Below, in pieces: positions 1-6,237 of a stretch of 6,994 nucleotides of DNA. This stretch comes from Acidobacteriota bacterium (GTDB taxonomy: Bacteria > Acidobacteriota > Blastocatellia > RBC074): contig JABFSD010000088.1 of the NCBI GenBank assembly GCA_013140935.1, positions 1 through 6,994 of the forward strand, in the 5' to 3' direction. Made by a program: the position numbers and the translations under genes. Under the pieces are notes generated by a model. That model was not told the DNA's origin and did no database searches. It was given only the letters and a program-made list of their open reading frames with translations. Every line of letters begins with the position of its first letter. The first letter of the stretch is position 1.

Positions 1-1558
1 CGGTTGACCAATCAGAGCTAAACACCTCAAGGCTGTCGCAAAAGATCGCGTGCGGCGGATTCGCGCCAAAGGCTTGCAACAAAGGCTCGCCGACTTGCTT
101 CAGATAATGGTCGAGCGCCGCGCGGTCGTAATGATCCAACACGAATCCTTCTGCGCCGAAGCCCGCGCGCTTGACTTGCATGCGAGTACGGCTGGCGATG
201 AAAAACGTGATTTCGCGCGTGGCAGCCGGCGCGGCAAACGCGCCATCGGCTTGCGCCGTGAGCAGCGTGTTACCGGCAAAGGCCGCGATGAACGATTCGC
301 CTTCCGCCAGTTTGGGCGCGGGTGTTGAGGCTTGCGAAACGGCAACGCGCGCGACGCGCAACTTGCTGGCGGCTTGCGTGATGGGAACTTGCGGCCCGCC
401 GAAAGGCCAGCCGCTGCCGAGCGTGAGGTCTACGCGCAGGCCAAGCTCGCGCGCTTTGTCGTTGGCGAATTTCAGGCAGTCTAAAAACTCAGGCGAAAGA
501 AAACGCAGGTTTTTCAAACCCGTTTTCTCGTTATCCAACGCGAGCGGATAAACGGGCTGAATCTCTACGCCGCCGATGCCTGCGTCTTTCATCGTGCGCA
601 ACTCGCGTTCGATGCCCGCTTTCGTTACCGCCGGGCCGAACCACCACCAGCGCATCATTTGCCGCGCGTCATCAGGCGGATTCTCAAATCCTTTTTGAAT
701 CGCGGCGAGACTGTTGGGCAGCGCGTCGGCTTGGCGTTGCATGGCGACGTTGGCAACAGTGATGGAATCAGCCAACGAACGAGTGAGCAAAAAGTTTTTC
801 AAGCTGACATTCGCCAAACCGCGAATGCCTTCGACCACCGAAGCCGCATTGCGCACTGCGCCCGCTGGCGACGTATGCGTGTTGTCAGCTTCGCTGAAGT
901 AATCGGTTTTGACGCGCTCAGGCGTCAGCGTTTCGTAATGCCGCGCTGTGATGTCGTTCAAATCAATAAACGCGACGCCACTTTGCTGTGCGACTTCCAT
1001 CGCCCACTTGCCGTAATCATTGCTGGCCCGCGCCACCTTTCCGTCACGCCAGTTGTTGCGCGGCACAGGCGACAACACGATGGGCATTGCGCCTTTCGCT
1101 TTGGCATCGCTGATGTAGCGGCGCAAATACCAGCCGAAGCTATAAACCGTTTCATGCTTTTTGGTCAGGATGTTGTCTATCTCCTGCGACTCGTCGCCGA
1201 TGCCTTTGATCGAACCACGCGCGCGAAAGTTGTCATTCACTGGCCCGCTGTCATTGTGTCCGAATTGCATCAACACGTAATCGTCCTGCTGCAATTGATC
1301 GAGAACCTCTTGCCACAAGCCTTCGCTGAAATAGGTACGGCTGCTGCGTCCGCCGCGCGCTTTGTTTTCGATGGAGATTTTTTTGAGATCGAAAAACTCC
1401 GGCAGCGCCGCGCCCCAGCCCATCTGCCCGCGCGTCGGCGTATTCACCGTCGAATCGCCGATGAGCCATAGCGTGCGTTTACGCGGTGGGTTTTGTGAGA
1501 ACGCACAAGGCACAGCTAGCAAGAGCCAAACGAAAGCAAACAAGCAACGGTTTTTCAT
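1..1558 (-). CDS. Rhamnogalacturonan acetylesterase (SGNH/CE12) fused to GH106 alpha-L-rhamnosidase, 3' end outside the window
   Basis: Reading the minus strand from the ATG at 1558-1556 gives an uninterrupted frame of 519 codons to the window edge. Residues 1-22 are a Sec signal peptide (MKNR, a hydrophobic stretch, then AFSQ). Residues about 28-255 are an SGNH hydrolase: block I IGDST with nucleophile Ser36, a GGR motif at 69-71, GHND at 100-103, and DNTH with Asp225 and His228 completing the triad. This pattern is typical of CE12 enzymes that remove acetyl groups from galacturonate in rhamnogalacturonan I. From about residue 285 a second domain begins: MMRWWWFGP at 301-309, a GIGGVEIQP segment, GSGWPFGGP at 381-389 and CDSLEVF around Glu511, matching the N-terminal part of GH106 rhamnosidases, which are usually 800 or more residues long. 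Most of the GH106 domain therefore lies beyond the left edge. A weak ribosome site (GGAA) lies about 9 nt before the ATG. The family calls are from motif recognition; the single continuous frame is seen directly. Confidence 0.88.
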   Translation of the reverse strand, partial: MKNRCLFAFVWLLLAVPCAFSQNPPRKRTLWLIGDSTVNTPTRGQMGWGAALPEFFDLKKISIENKARGGRSSRTYFSEGLWQEVLDQLQQDDYVLMQFGHNDSGPVNDNFRARGSIKGIGDESQEIDNILTKKHETVYSFGWYLRRYISDAKAKGAMPIVLSPVPRNNWRDGKVARASNDYGKWAMEVAQQSGVAFIDLNDITARHYETLTPERVKTDYFSEADNTHTSPAGAVRNAASVVEGIRGLANVSLKNFLLTRSLADSITVANVAMQRQADALPNSLAAIQKGFENPPDDARQMMRWWWFGPAVTKAGIERELRTMKDAGIGGVEIQPVYPLALDNEKTGLKNLRFLSPEFLDCLKFANDKARELGLRVDLTLGSGWPFGGPQVPITQAASKLRVARVAVSQASTPAPKLAEGESFIAAFAGNTLLTAQADGAFAAPAATREITFFIASRTRMQVKRAGFGAEGFVLDHYDRAALDHYLKQVGEPLLQAFGANPPHAIFCDSLEVFSSDWST

Positions 1559-1573
1559 AAGTGTTTTTCCAAA

Positions 1574-1602
1574 TTGCCAAGCGTAAGAGCCAACGCTATC
1601 CT
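1574..1602 (+). promoter_or_regulatory. Possible sigma70-type promoter of the toxin-antitoxin operon
   Basis: TTGCCA at 1574-1579 and TATCCT at 1597-1602 are separated by exactly 17 nt and lie 35 nt before the antitoxin ATG. They match the -35 and -10 consensus at 5/6 and 4/6 positions. The spacer contains GCCAA at 1576-1580 repeated at 1589-1593, a 13-bp spacing that could serve as an operator for the ribbon-helix-helix antitoxin, since such antitoxins usually repress their own promoter. The gap is only 79 bp and must also hold the start region of the divergent esterase gene. This is a consensus match only. Confidence 0.35.
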
Positions 1603-1624
1603 GCTCGCGCTTGAGTGCAATCAA

Positions 1625-1630
1625 AAGGAG
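1625..1630 (+). promoter_or_regulatory. Strong Shine-Dalgarno site for the antitoxin
   Basis: AAGGAG lies 7 nt before the ATG at 1638. It supports that start over the in-frame ATG at 1644, which would be 13 nt away. It is the most consensus-like ribosome site in the window, in keeping with the need for antitoxin to be made in excess of toxin. Confidence 0.8.
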
Positions 1631-1637
1631 TTAAACG

Positions 1638-1880
1638 ATGAGTATGACAATCACCATCCCTGCCAAACTGGAACGCAAGATTGCCGGTCGCGCCGCTGCA
1701 CAAGGAAAGGACTTCGAGCAATTCACGTTAGAAACGCTGGAAAAGACTTTCGATCATCTGGAAGCAATCGAAGGCATCCGCGAAGGACTTGAGTCAATGC
1801 AACGCGGCGACGGCACGCCTGCGCGAGCATTTTTTGCGGAGTTGCGCAAAGAGTTCAACATACCCGAACGTGAATCATGA
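1638..1880 (+). CDS. Ribbon-helix-helix antitoxin of a ParDE/RelBE-type module
   Basis: An 80-residue protein. Residues 3-8 (MTITIP) form the beta strand of a ribbon-helix-helix DNA-binding fold, followed by two predicted helices (about 9-24 and 27-43, with a glycine turn AAAQGKD between them). The charged C-terminal part (about 45-80, with GIREGLESMQRG and FFAELRKEFNIPE) resembles the toxin-wrapping tail of antitoxins of this kind. It is followed directly by a ParE-like toxin, and its stop codon overlaps the toxin start as ATGA, which indicates translational coupling. The expected role is to neutralise the toxin and repress the operon. A close named family cannot be assigned from the sequence alone: the N-terminus is like MazE/ParD-type antitoxins, and the toxin partner favours ParD-like. 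Confidence 0.75.
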   Translation: MSMTITIPAKLERKIAGRAAAQGKDFEQFTLETLEKTFDHLEAIEGIREGLESMQRGDGTPARAFFAELRKEFNIPERES

Positions 1881-2188
1881 GTTATCAAGTCATTGTCAGC
1901 AGCCGCGCCAAACGTGACATTCGAGACGCGGCGCGCTGGATGAGCCAGTACTCACTTGAGCAAGCTACGCTGTGGCACTTCGACATCGAAGCCGCCATCC
2001 TCACGCTCGAAGACAATCCGTTTCGCTGCCCGCTCGCCCCTGAAAACGAATTCTTCCCGCTCGAAATCAGGCAACTGCTTTTTCAGAAATACCGCATTCT
2101 TTACACCGTGAAAGATGTTGAAGTGCATGTGCTTTACGTCGTTCACGGCGCGCGTGACACGTTGAAGCCTTCCAAAAGACGTAAGTGA
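1877..2188 (+). CDS. ParE/RelE-superfamily toxin
   Basis: A 103-residue protein of typical size for the family. The N-terminus (YQVIVSSRAKRDIRDAARWM) is the usual first strand and helix. A middle segment with ILTLEDNPFRCPLAPE is the characteristic loop, and the C-terminal half has IRQLLFQKYRILY at about 65-77 and VHVLYVVHGARD at about 84-95, matching the core strands of ParE-like toxins. Known ParE members poison DNA gyrase, while RelE members cleave mRNA on the ribosome; which applies here cannot be told from sequence, although the HGARD ending is commoner in ParE-like proteins. It overlaps the antitoxin by 4 nt and has no separate strong ribosome site. Its stop lies 16 bp from the stop of the convergent GH127-like gene, with no evident terminator between them. 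The frame is intact, so the module may be active. Confidence 0.8.
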   Translation: MSYQVIVSSRAKRDIRDAARWMSQYSLEQATLWHFDIEAAILTLEDNPFRCPLAPENEFFPLEIRQLLFQKYRILYTVKDVEVHVLYVVHGARDTLKPSKRRK

Positions 2189-2204
2189 AAATGCTGCCTT
2201 GCCG

Positions 2205-4016
2205 CTAATTCTGCCGCTCAACTCGCTTGAAATAGGTGTTATAGCTTTCGAGTTGCACGTCGTAATAAGGCGCAAATACCAAATCCTTACCGCTAACACT
2301 GGTCACGTAAGCATCGTTGCGAATCGGCTTTAACGCCGCAGGCAATGCGACAGGCGTTTGCGCGAGTTCTTCCCCCAAAGCGCCTGATGGATTCAATCCG
2401 ACATACAGCACTGCGCCGCGCAGCAAGGCGACGACGTCCTTATGCTGGTCATCAATCGGCAACGTACGCAGCGGTTGCGGCACGGTGACTTCAACCGTGT
2501 CGCCGCTTTTCCAATTGCGCTCAAGCACGGCGTAATCACCCGCGCGTGCTTTTGCTATCGTGCGTCCATTCAATCGCAAAGCTACGCCTTCGCTCCAAGC
2601 TGGGATGCGCACCTTTAACGCGAACTTGCCGCCCGCGCGAATCGTGAGGCGCGTCGTGTCTTCACTCGGATAGTTCGTGGTTTGCTCGACAATGACTTTG
2701 CCGGTTGGCCGTTGCCACGTCACGACGGAAGGTGCGAACAGATTGACGTAAAGCGCCGCGTCGTCGTGGAAGTAAACGTTCAAGACATAATCCGCTACGC
2801 CTTGCACCAGCGTACCCGAACAGCACGGCCATTTGCGGTGATAGTATTTTTTGACCGCGTTCGCGCCATAATTGGAATAGTAAGGATAGCCGCCGTCGCT
2901 ATCCGGCGTGCGGACGGCGAGCATCGTGTTGTATAGCGTGCGCTCCAACCCATCGCCGTAACGCGCTTCGCCGGTCAAGCGAATCAAATAACGTGCGAGC
3001 TTCAAGTCGGCGTAACTGCCGCACGGCGTTTCAAAGTGCGCTTGCGAATTCGACAAACTCTCAAACAACTTGCCTTGCCCCGGTTCGACGAATTGTTCCT
3101 CTGGCCCCCAACCGCCTGAGGCAAAACGTTGCGCTTCCATAAACCGCCACGCATTGACGAGCGCGTCTTTGTATTTCGCCTGGCCCGTCGCCAGAAAAGC
3201 CTTGCCGCCCGAACTCAGTGCGATGGTGTGGCTATAAGCGTGCTTCGAAGGCAATACGTTTTGCCCCGCCGCCAGCGGATCGAACCATTCGCGGGCAAGC
3301 AAGTAATGCACCGCCAAGTCGTGATACTTGCTGTCGCCTGTGACTTCAGCGGCGGCGAAAAGGTTTTCTGATAGCACATAGGTTTCGTCGTAAGGCGGGT
3401 CTTTCTTGCCTACGCGATCTTTGCTCACGGGCGAAATGAACGGGCGGCATTTGGCGATGACTTCAGGCAAAAGCTGTTTGGCTTGTTCGACGCCGCTCAG
3501 GCGATAGGCGTCAATCAAGCCTACGACGTATTTATCCATCACATAAGCGGGCCACATCTTTTCGGCGTTCGTTCCGGCATAAGGGTTCTCAGTGCGCGAA
3601 AGGAATTCGCCGAAGCCCGCCACCAGCGCGCGCGCTTTCGCGTGACAAGCCGCATCGCCCGTCGCCGCGCCCAATCGCGCCAAGCCCGAAATGTATTGCC
3701 CCAACGTCAAGCCTGGCACGAACCCATTCGCGTCATACCAGCCGCCCATATCTACGCCGGGCGCGGGCAAGCCGACTTTTTGCCGAAAGACTTTCAACAA
3801 GCGGTCATTCGACAGCGAAAGATAGTGCGCGTGAATGTGATCGAATTGTTGTTTGAGCAATCCGCCGGTCAGCCGCACTGCGCCGAAAGGGAATTCGCGC
3901 ACGACTTCTTTGCCAGTGGCTTGCAGTAATGCTGGCAACGCGAGCGAACCTAATGCGCCACGCAATACGTCACGGCGCGAAAGGATTGAAAGATTTTGCT
4001 TGGTCGGTTCAGCCAT
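2205..4016 (-). CDS. DUF1680/GH127-like beta-L-arabinofuranosidase, Tat-exported
   Basis: A 603-residue protein, full length for the family. The N-terminus has a twin-arginine signal (SRRDVLRG at 13-20, then a hydrophobic stretch to about residue 33). The rest matches the DUF1680 fold, an (alpha/alpha)6 barrel followed by beta-sandwich domains: the early LLKQQFDHIHAHYLSLSNDRLL segment, GGWYD, HFETPCGSYADLKLARYL and the WPCCSGT motif. In the characterised GH127 enzyme HypBA1 a zinc site is made by one Glu and three Cys, one of which is the nucleophile. Candidates here are Glu329, Cys332, Cys398 and Cys399. The Glu-to-first-Cys spacing (ETPC) is one residue longer than the ETC of HypBA1. The likely role is release of beta-L-arabinofuranose from pectin side chains, but related families act on other sugars. 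The ATG is 1 nt after the stop of the deacetylase gene (TAGAATG), and only a weak ribosome site is visible, so translation is probably by reinitiation. Confidence 0.82.
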   Translation of the reverse strand: MAEPTKQNLSILSRRDVLRGALGSLALPALLQATGKEVVREFPFGAVRLTGGLLKQQFDHIHAHYLSLSNDRLLKVFRQKVGLPAPGVDMGGWYDANGFVPGLTLGQYISGLARLGAATGDAACHAKARALVAGFGEFLSRTENPYAGTNAEKMWPAYVMDKYVVGLIDAYRLSGVEQAKQLLPEVIAKCRPFISPVSKDRVGKKDPPYDETYVLSENLFAAAEVTGDSKYHDLAVHYLLAREWFDPLAAGQNVLPSKHAYSHTIALSSGGKAFLATGQAKYKDALVNAWRFMEAQRFASGGWGPEEQFVEPGQGKLFESLSNSQAHFETPCGSYADLKLARYLIRLTGEARYGDGLERTLYNTMLAVRTPDSDGGYPYYSNYGANAVKKYYHRKWPCCSGTLVQGVADYVLNVYFHDDAALYVNLFAPSVVTWQRPTGKVIVEQTTNYPSEDTTRLTIRAGGKFALKVRIPAWSEGVALRLNGRTIAKARAGDYAVLERNWKSGDTVEVTVPQPLRTLPIDDQHKDVVALLRGAVLYVGLNPSGALGEELAQTPVALPAALKPIRNDAYVTSVSGKDLVFAPYYDVQLESYNTYFKRVERQN

Positions 4017-4017
4017 T

Positions 4018-4944
4018 CTATAGCCCTAGCTTATCCATCGCCGCTTTTTCGTATTCGCTGTCTTCTGCTGGATAGCGCAACCGCTGGTCGAACTTGCCGG
4101 ACTCTTTCGCCAGCGCCCACACGAGGCTTTCGCCGGCGGGCAAAATGTTGGGCAGCTTGTCGAACACCGGGTCGGCAAAGGCTGCTTTCGCGCCAATCAA
4201 CTGCCAGCCTCGGCGCTCGAACATCGTCAGCACGTCGTCGAGAAAGAGTTCGTTCAAAACGTTGTGATGAATGAGCAGCGTATGTTTAACGCTGCGCCCC
4301 AATGCTTTGCGTGAGAGGTCGTCGTAATAGGTCGCGCGTTGCCACAGATGATCGAGATAAAACTTGCGAAAGCCCGTCACGTCGGCTTGCGGATTTTCTG
4401 TTCGCCGCGCACGCAATCGCTGGTCAATATACCAATCAGAGGCATCAATCGTGACGTAACCCATCTTGTAACCGTGCTGTTTGAGCCACGCGCGCATGCC
4501 ATCGCGGCGCTCAACGGTGTCGCCTTCTTTCAGCATCGGAAAGCGAAACAGTTTGGTGAATCCGGGCAGGTCTTTGATTTGGGTTTCGACGCGCAAGGCA
4601 TCGGCGCTGAATTCCTCGACCGTGCGCTTGTGATAATACCAATGCGAATAAGTGTGATTGGCGATCAGATGACCGGCGTCGCTCCAGGCTTTGACGAGGC
4701 TGCGACCGAGTTCGCTGTTGACGTTGCCGCCCGTGACGAAACCAGCAGCTTGCAGATTGCCGTGTTGCCGCAAGGCTTGCAGGATAGCGCGATTGCGCTG
4801 TTCGGCTACGTCGGGCGTAGCGCCGAACAGGTTGAAATCATCCATCGTGATGGCGACTTGCGGTTTGCCCTGCACCGACACTGCAGGCAACGCGATGGCT
4901 ATTGCACTGCTTGCCAGTGTTTTAGTGAATTGCCTGCGATTCAT
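4018..4944 (-). CDS. CE4/NodB-type polysaccharide deacetylase, Tat-exported
   Basis: The frame is open from 5010, but the ATG at 4944-4942 is the better start. It overlaps the upstream stop as ATGA and begins with a twin-arginine leader (NRRQFTK at 2-8, then a hydrophobic run to about residue 24), whereas the longer form would add 22 charged residues within the PL22 coding end. The product is then 308 residues. CE4 motifs in order: TMDD at 33-36 (Asp35 base, Asp36 metal ligand), HTYSH with metal ligands His97 and His101, FRFP at 133-136, DASDW at 167-171, and LLIHHN at 223-228 with the likely catalytic His226. All expected catalytic residues are present. Family members remove N- or O-acetyl groups from chitin, peptidoglycan, xylan and other polymers. 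Placement between pectin genes suggests a plant-derived acetylated substrate, but this is inference. The stop is 1 nt before the GH127-like ATG. Confidence 0.85.
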   Translation of the reverse strand: MNRRQFTKTLASSAIAIALPAVSVQGKPQVAITMDDFNLFGATPDVAEQRNRAILQALRQHGNLQAAGFVTGGNVNSELGRSLVKAWSDAGHLIANHTYSHWYYHKRTVEEFSADALRVETQIKDLPGFTKLFRFPMLKEGDTVERRDGMRAWLKQHGYKMGYVTIDASDWYIDQRLRARRTENPQADVTGFRKFYLDHLWQRATYYDDLSRKALGRSVKHTLLIHHNVLNELFLDDVLTMFERRGWQLIGAKAAFADPVFDKLPNILPAGESLVWALAKESGKFDQRLRYPAEDSEYEKAAMDKLGL

Positions 4945-6152
4945 TTCTTCGCCACTTCTACCGCGTAAACGTGCGTCGCGCCGTGCATATTCGAACGAAA
5001 CACCAGCCATTTCATATCCGGCGTAAAAGTCACGTTAGGCTCTAACCGGTAATCGTGTTTCGCCAGATTGACCAGCTTTTCAGCTTTGAGCTTCATTGTA
5101 TTTGGGCCGTCCTTCTGCGGCGTGAAAAGATAAATCCATTGCCCGTTGCCCGGCGCGGCGACGCTGTTAGGCCCACCGCCGTCGCCCGCGAACAGCTTGC
5201 CGTTCGGCGCGATGTTGAAATGCACCGACCACTGTTCGCGCGGCACGCTGTAACGCGTCGTCTTGCCCGAAGCGATGTCTACGCCAGCCAGCCAGAAGAC
5301 TTGGCGCTTGGGCGTTTGCAAGTCGTACCAAACCGTCTTGCCATCGGCGCTCATGAATTCATGCCCGGCGATTTCCATCTCCATCGTGCGTTTGTGCATG
5401 AGGTTGGGTTGCGCGTCTTTTTCCGTGCGAATCGTCCAGATGCGATCTACTTTGTGCCACGGGCCTTCGTGACAAAACATCATCAACGTTGGATCGGTCG
5501 GCGAGAACTGAACGTGATTCAACCAGTCAGTCGCGTGATAAAACTCTTTCACTTCGCCCGATTTGAGGTTCACGGTGTAAAGCGCCATCGGCAAGCGCGC
5601 CGCCAGCCGTTGTTCCATCATATCGCCCTTGCCCGGATAGTTGTCGCCGCGTTGATTGGCGGGTACAGGGTTCGGCGGAGGCTGTGCGCCGCCGACAATC
5701 ATGCTGCCGCCGAGCAGCGTTTCATCGGCGTTGATGGCGAAGCCCGAACCGCCGCGCAATTCCGGCTTACGCACAATCTCGCGCGTCGCTTTCGTATCCA
5801 GATGCGTCGCCATCACCGCGCCGTCTTTGATGTAAAAGACTTGGCGCGACTTGCGCCCGACGACCAACGAGTTCGCGCGGCCTTCGACGATCAACTCGAT
5901 CTTGCCGGTCTTGAGTTCACCCGGCTTGAGACTAATGGTTGCGATGCCTTTCGGCGTCGTCACGACCAGCTTGTCGCCGCTGGCCGTATAAGCATTTTGA
6001 TGAAAGTACAAACTCGCCGTGCCGACATCGCGCGAAAGGCGCATGACGCGATGGCCGGTGTCGGAGTCAATCCATTCCAACGGCGGTTCTTGTTGTTGTG
6101 CAGCGACTGACGCAGCGCACAGCAACGTCAGCCAACCAAGTAATCGGAACAT
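4941..6152 (-). CDS. ogl: Oligogalacturonate lyase, family PL22, with a Sec signal peptide
   Basis: A 403-residue protein with a beta-propeller pattern. The ATG at 6152-6150 is preferred over the in-frame ATG at 6167, because GGAG at 6163-6160 sits 7 nt before it and the signal peptide then starts cleanly (MFRLLGW, hydrophobic, VAAQ at 16-19). Motifs seen: WIDSDTGHRVMRLSR at 27-41, SLYFHQNAY at 47-55, HVQFSPTDP at 213-221, CHEGPWHKVDRIW at 227-239, GHEFMSADGKTVWYD at 263-277, EQWSVHFN at 306-313 and EPNVTFTPD near the C-terminus. Known PL22 enzymes use Mn2+ bound by His and Gln to split unsaturated digalacturonate into monomeric keto-deoxyuronate. His213, His228, His264, Gln307 and His311 are candidate active-site residues, not mapped to a structure. 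Characterised enterobacterial homologues are cytoplasmic, so the signal peptide is notable. The gene overlaps the deacetylase by 4 nt, and a perfect inverted repeat lies just upstream. Confidence 0.87.
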   Translation of the reverse strand: MFRLLGWLTLLCAASVAAQQQEPPLEWIDSDTGHRVMRLSRDVGTASLYFHQNAYTASGDKLVVTTPKGIATISLKPGELKTGKIELIVEGRANSLVVGRKSRQVFYIKDGAVMATHLDTKATREIVRKPELRGGSGFAINADETLLGGSMIVGGAQPPPNPVPANQRGDNYPGKGDMMEQRLAARLPMALYTVNLKSGEVKEFYHATDWLNHVQFSPTDPTLMMFCHEGPWHKVDRIWTIRTEKDAQPNLMHKRTMEMEIAGHEFMSADGKTVWYDLQTPKRQVFWLAGVDIASGKTTRYSVPREQWSVHFNIAPNGKLFAGDGGGPNSVAAPGNGQWIYLFTPQKDGPNTMKLKAEKLVNLAKHDYRLEPNVTFTPDMKWLVFRSNMHGATHVYAVEVAKK

Positions 6153-6159
6153 AGTTTTT

Positions 6160-6163
6160 CTCC
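6160..6163 (-). promoter_or_regulatory. Shine-Dalgarno site deciding the PL22 start
   Basis: On the minus strand GGAG (within GGGGAGA) is followed by 7 nt and then the ATG at 6152. The alternative ATG at 6167 would contain this site in its own coding sequence and has only the repeat stem before it. The site lies 7 nt downstream of the end of the 6171-6230 hairpin. Confidence 0.7.
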
Positions 6164-6170
6164 CCATTGC

Positions 6171-6230
6171 GCGTTCGTAGTTCCGCCTTTAGGCGGTTGC
6201 CCAACCGCCTAAAGGCGGAACTACGAACGC
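6171..6230. repeat. Perfect 29-bp inverted repeat with 2-nt loop and nested palindromes
   Basis: The arms are 6171-6199 and 6202-6230, complementary at all 29 positions, with CC at 6200-6201 between them. Pairing stops at the next base on both sides. Each arm contains its own 6-bp hairpin, CCGCCTTTAGGCGG at 6183-6196 and its complement CCGCCTAAAGGCGG at 6205-6218, so either one long stem or two small hairpins can form. No T-run follows on either strand, so it is not a canonical intrinsic terminator. It fills most of the 85 bp between the PL1 stop and the PL22 start. Its form suits a REP-like element or a miniature mobile element dispersed in the genome, and as RNA it could protect or separate the upstream message. 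Confidence 0.9.
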
Positions 6231-6237
6231 AGTTGTC

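Noticed and set aside
659..1471. A 270-codon open frame on the plus strand
   Set aside because: It is antisense to the esterase-rhamnosidase fusion, whose motifs are clear on the minus strand, and the translation shows no recognisable family.
1493..1558. Lipoprotein signal at Cys18 of the esterase-rhamnosidase
   Set aside because: The residues before it are A-V-P, and proline directly before the Cys does not fit a lipobox. An ordinary Sec signal is more likely.
1574..1792. Small open frame on the plus strand overlapping the antitoxin
   Set aside because: It is in a different frame from the antitoxin, lacks a ribosome site and has no recognisable features, whereas the antitoxin frame has AAGGAG and a ribbon-helix-helix pattern.
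4018..5010. Longer deacetylase start at 5010
   Set aside because: The extra 22 residues are charged and would precede the twin-arginine leader; the ATG at 4944 has the ATGA overlap and places the leader at the N-terminus.
5055..6110. A 351-codon open frame on the plus strand opposite PL22
   Set aside because: It lies wholly antisense to a gene with clear PL22 motifs, its translation is rich in Arg, His and Ala without domain features, and it has no good ribosome site. It is a shadow of codon bias.
6171..6230. Intrinsic transcription terminator
   Set aside because: The stem is strong but no T-run follows on either strand, and the 2-nt loop and 29-bp perfect stem are unlike ordinary terminators. 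A repeat element is the better reading.
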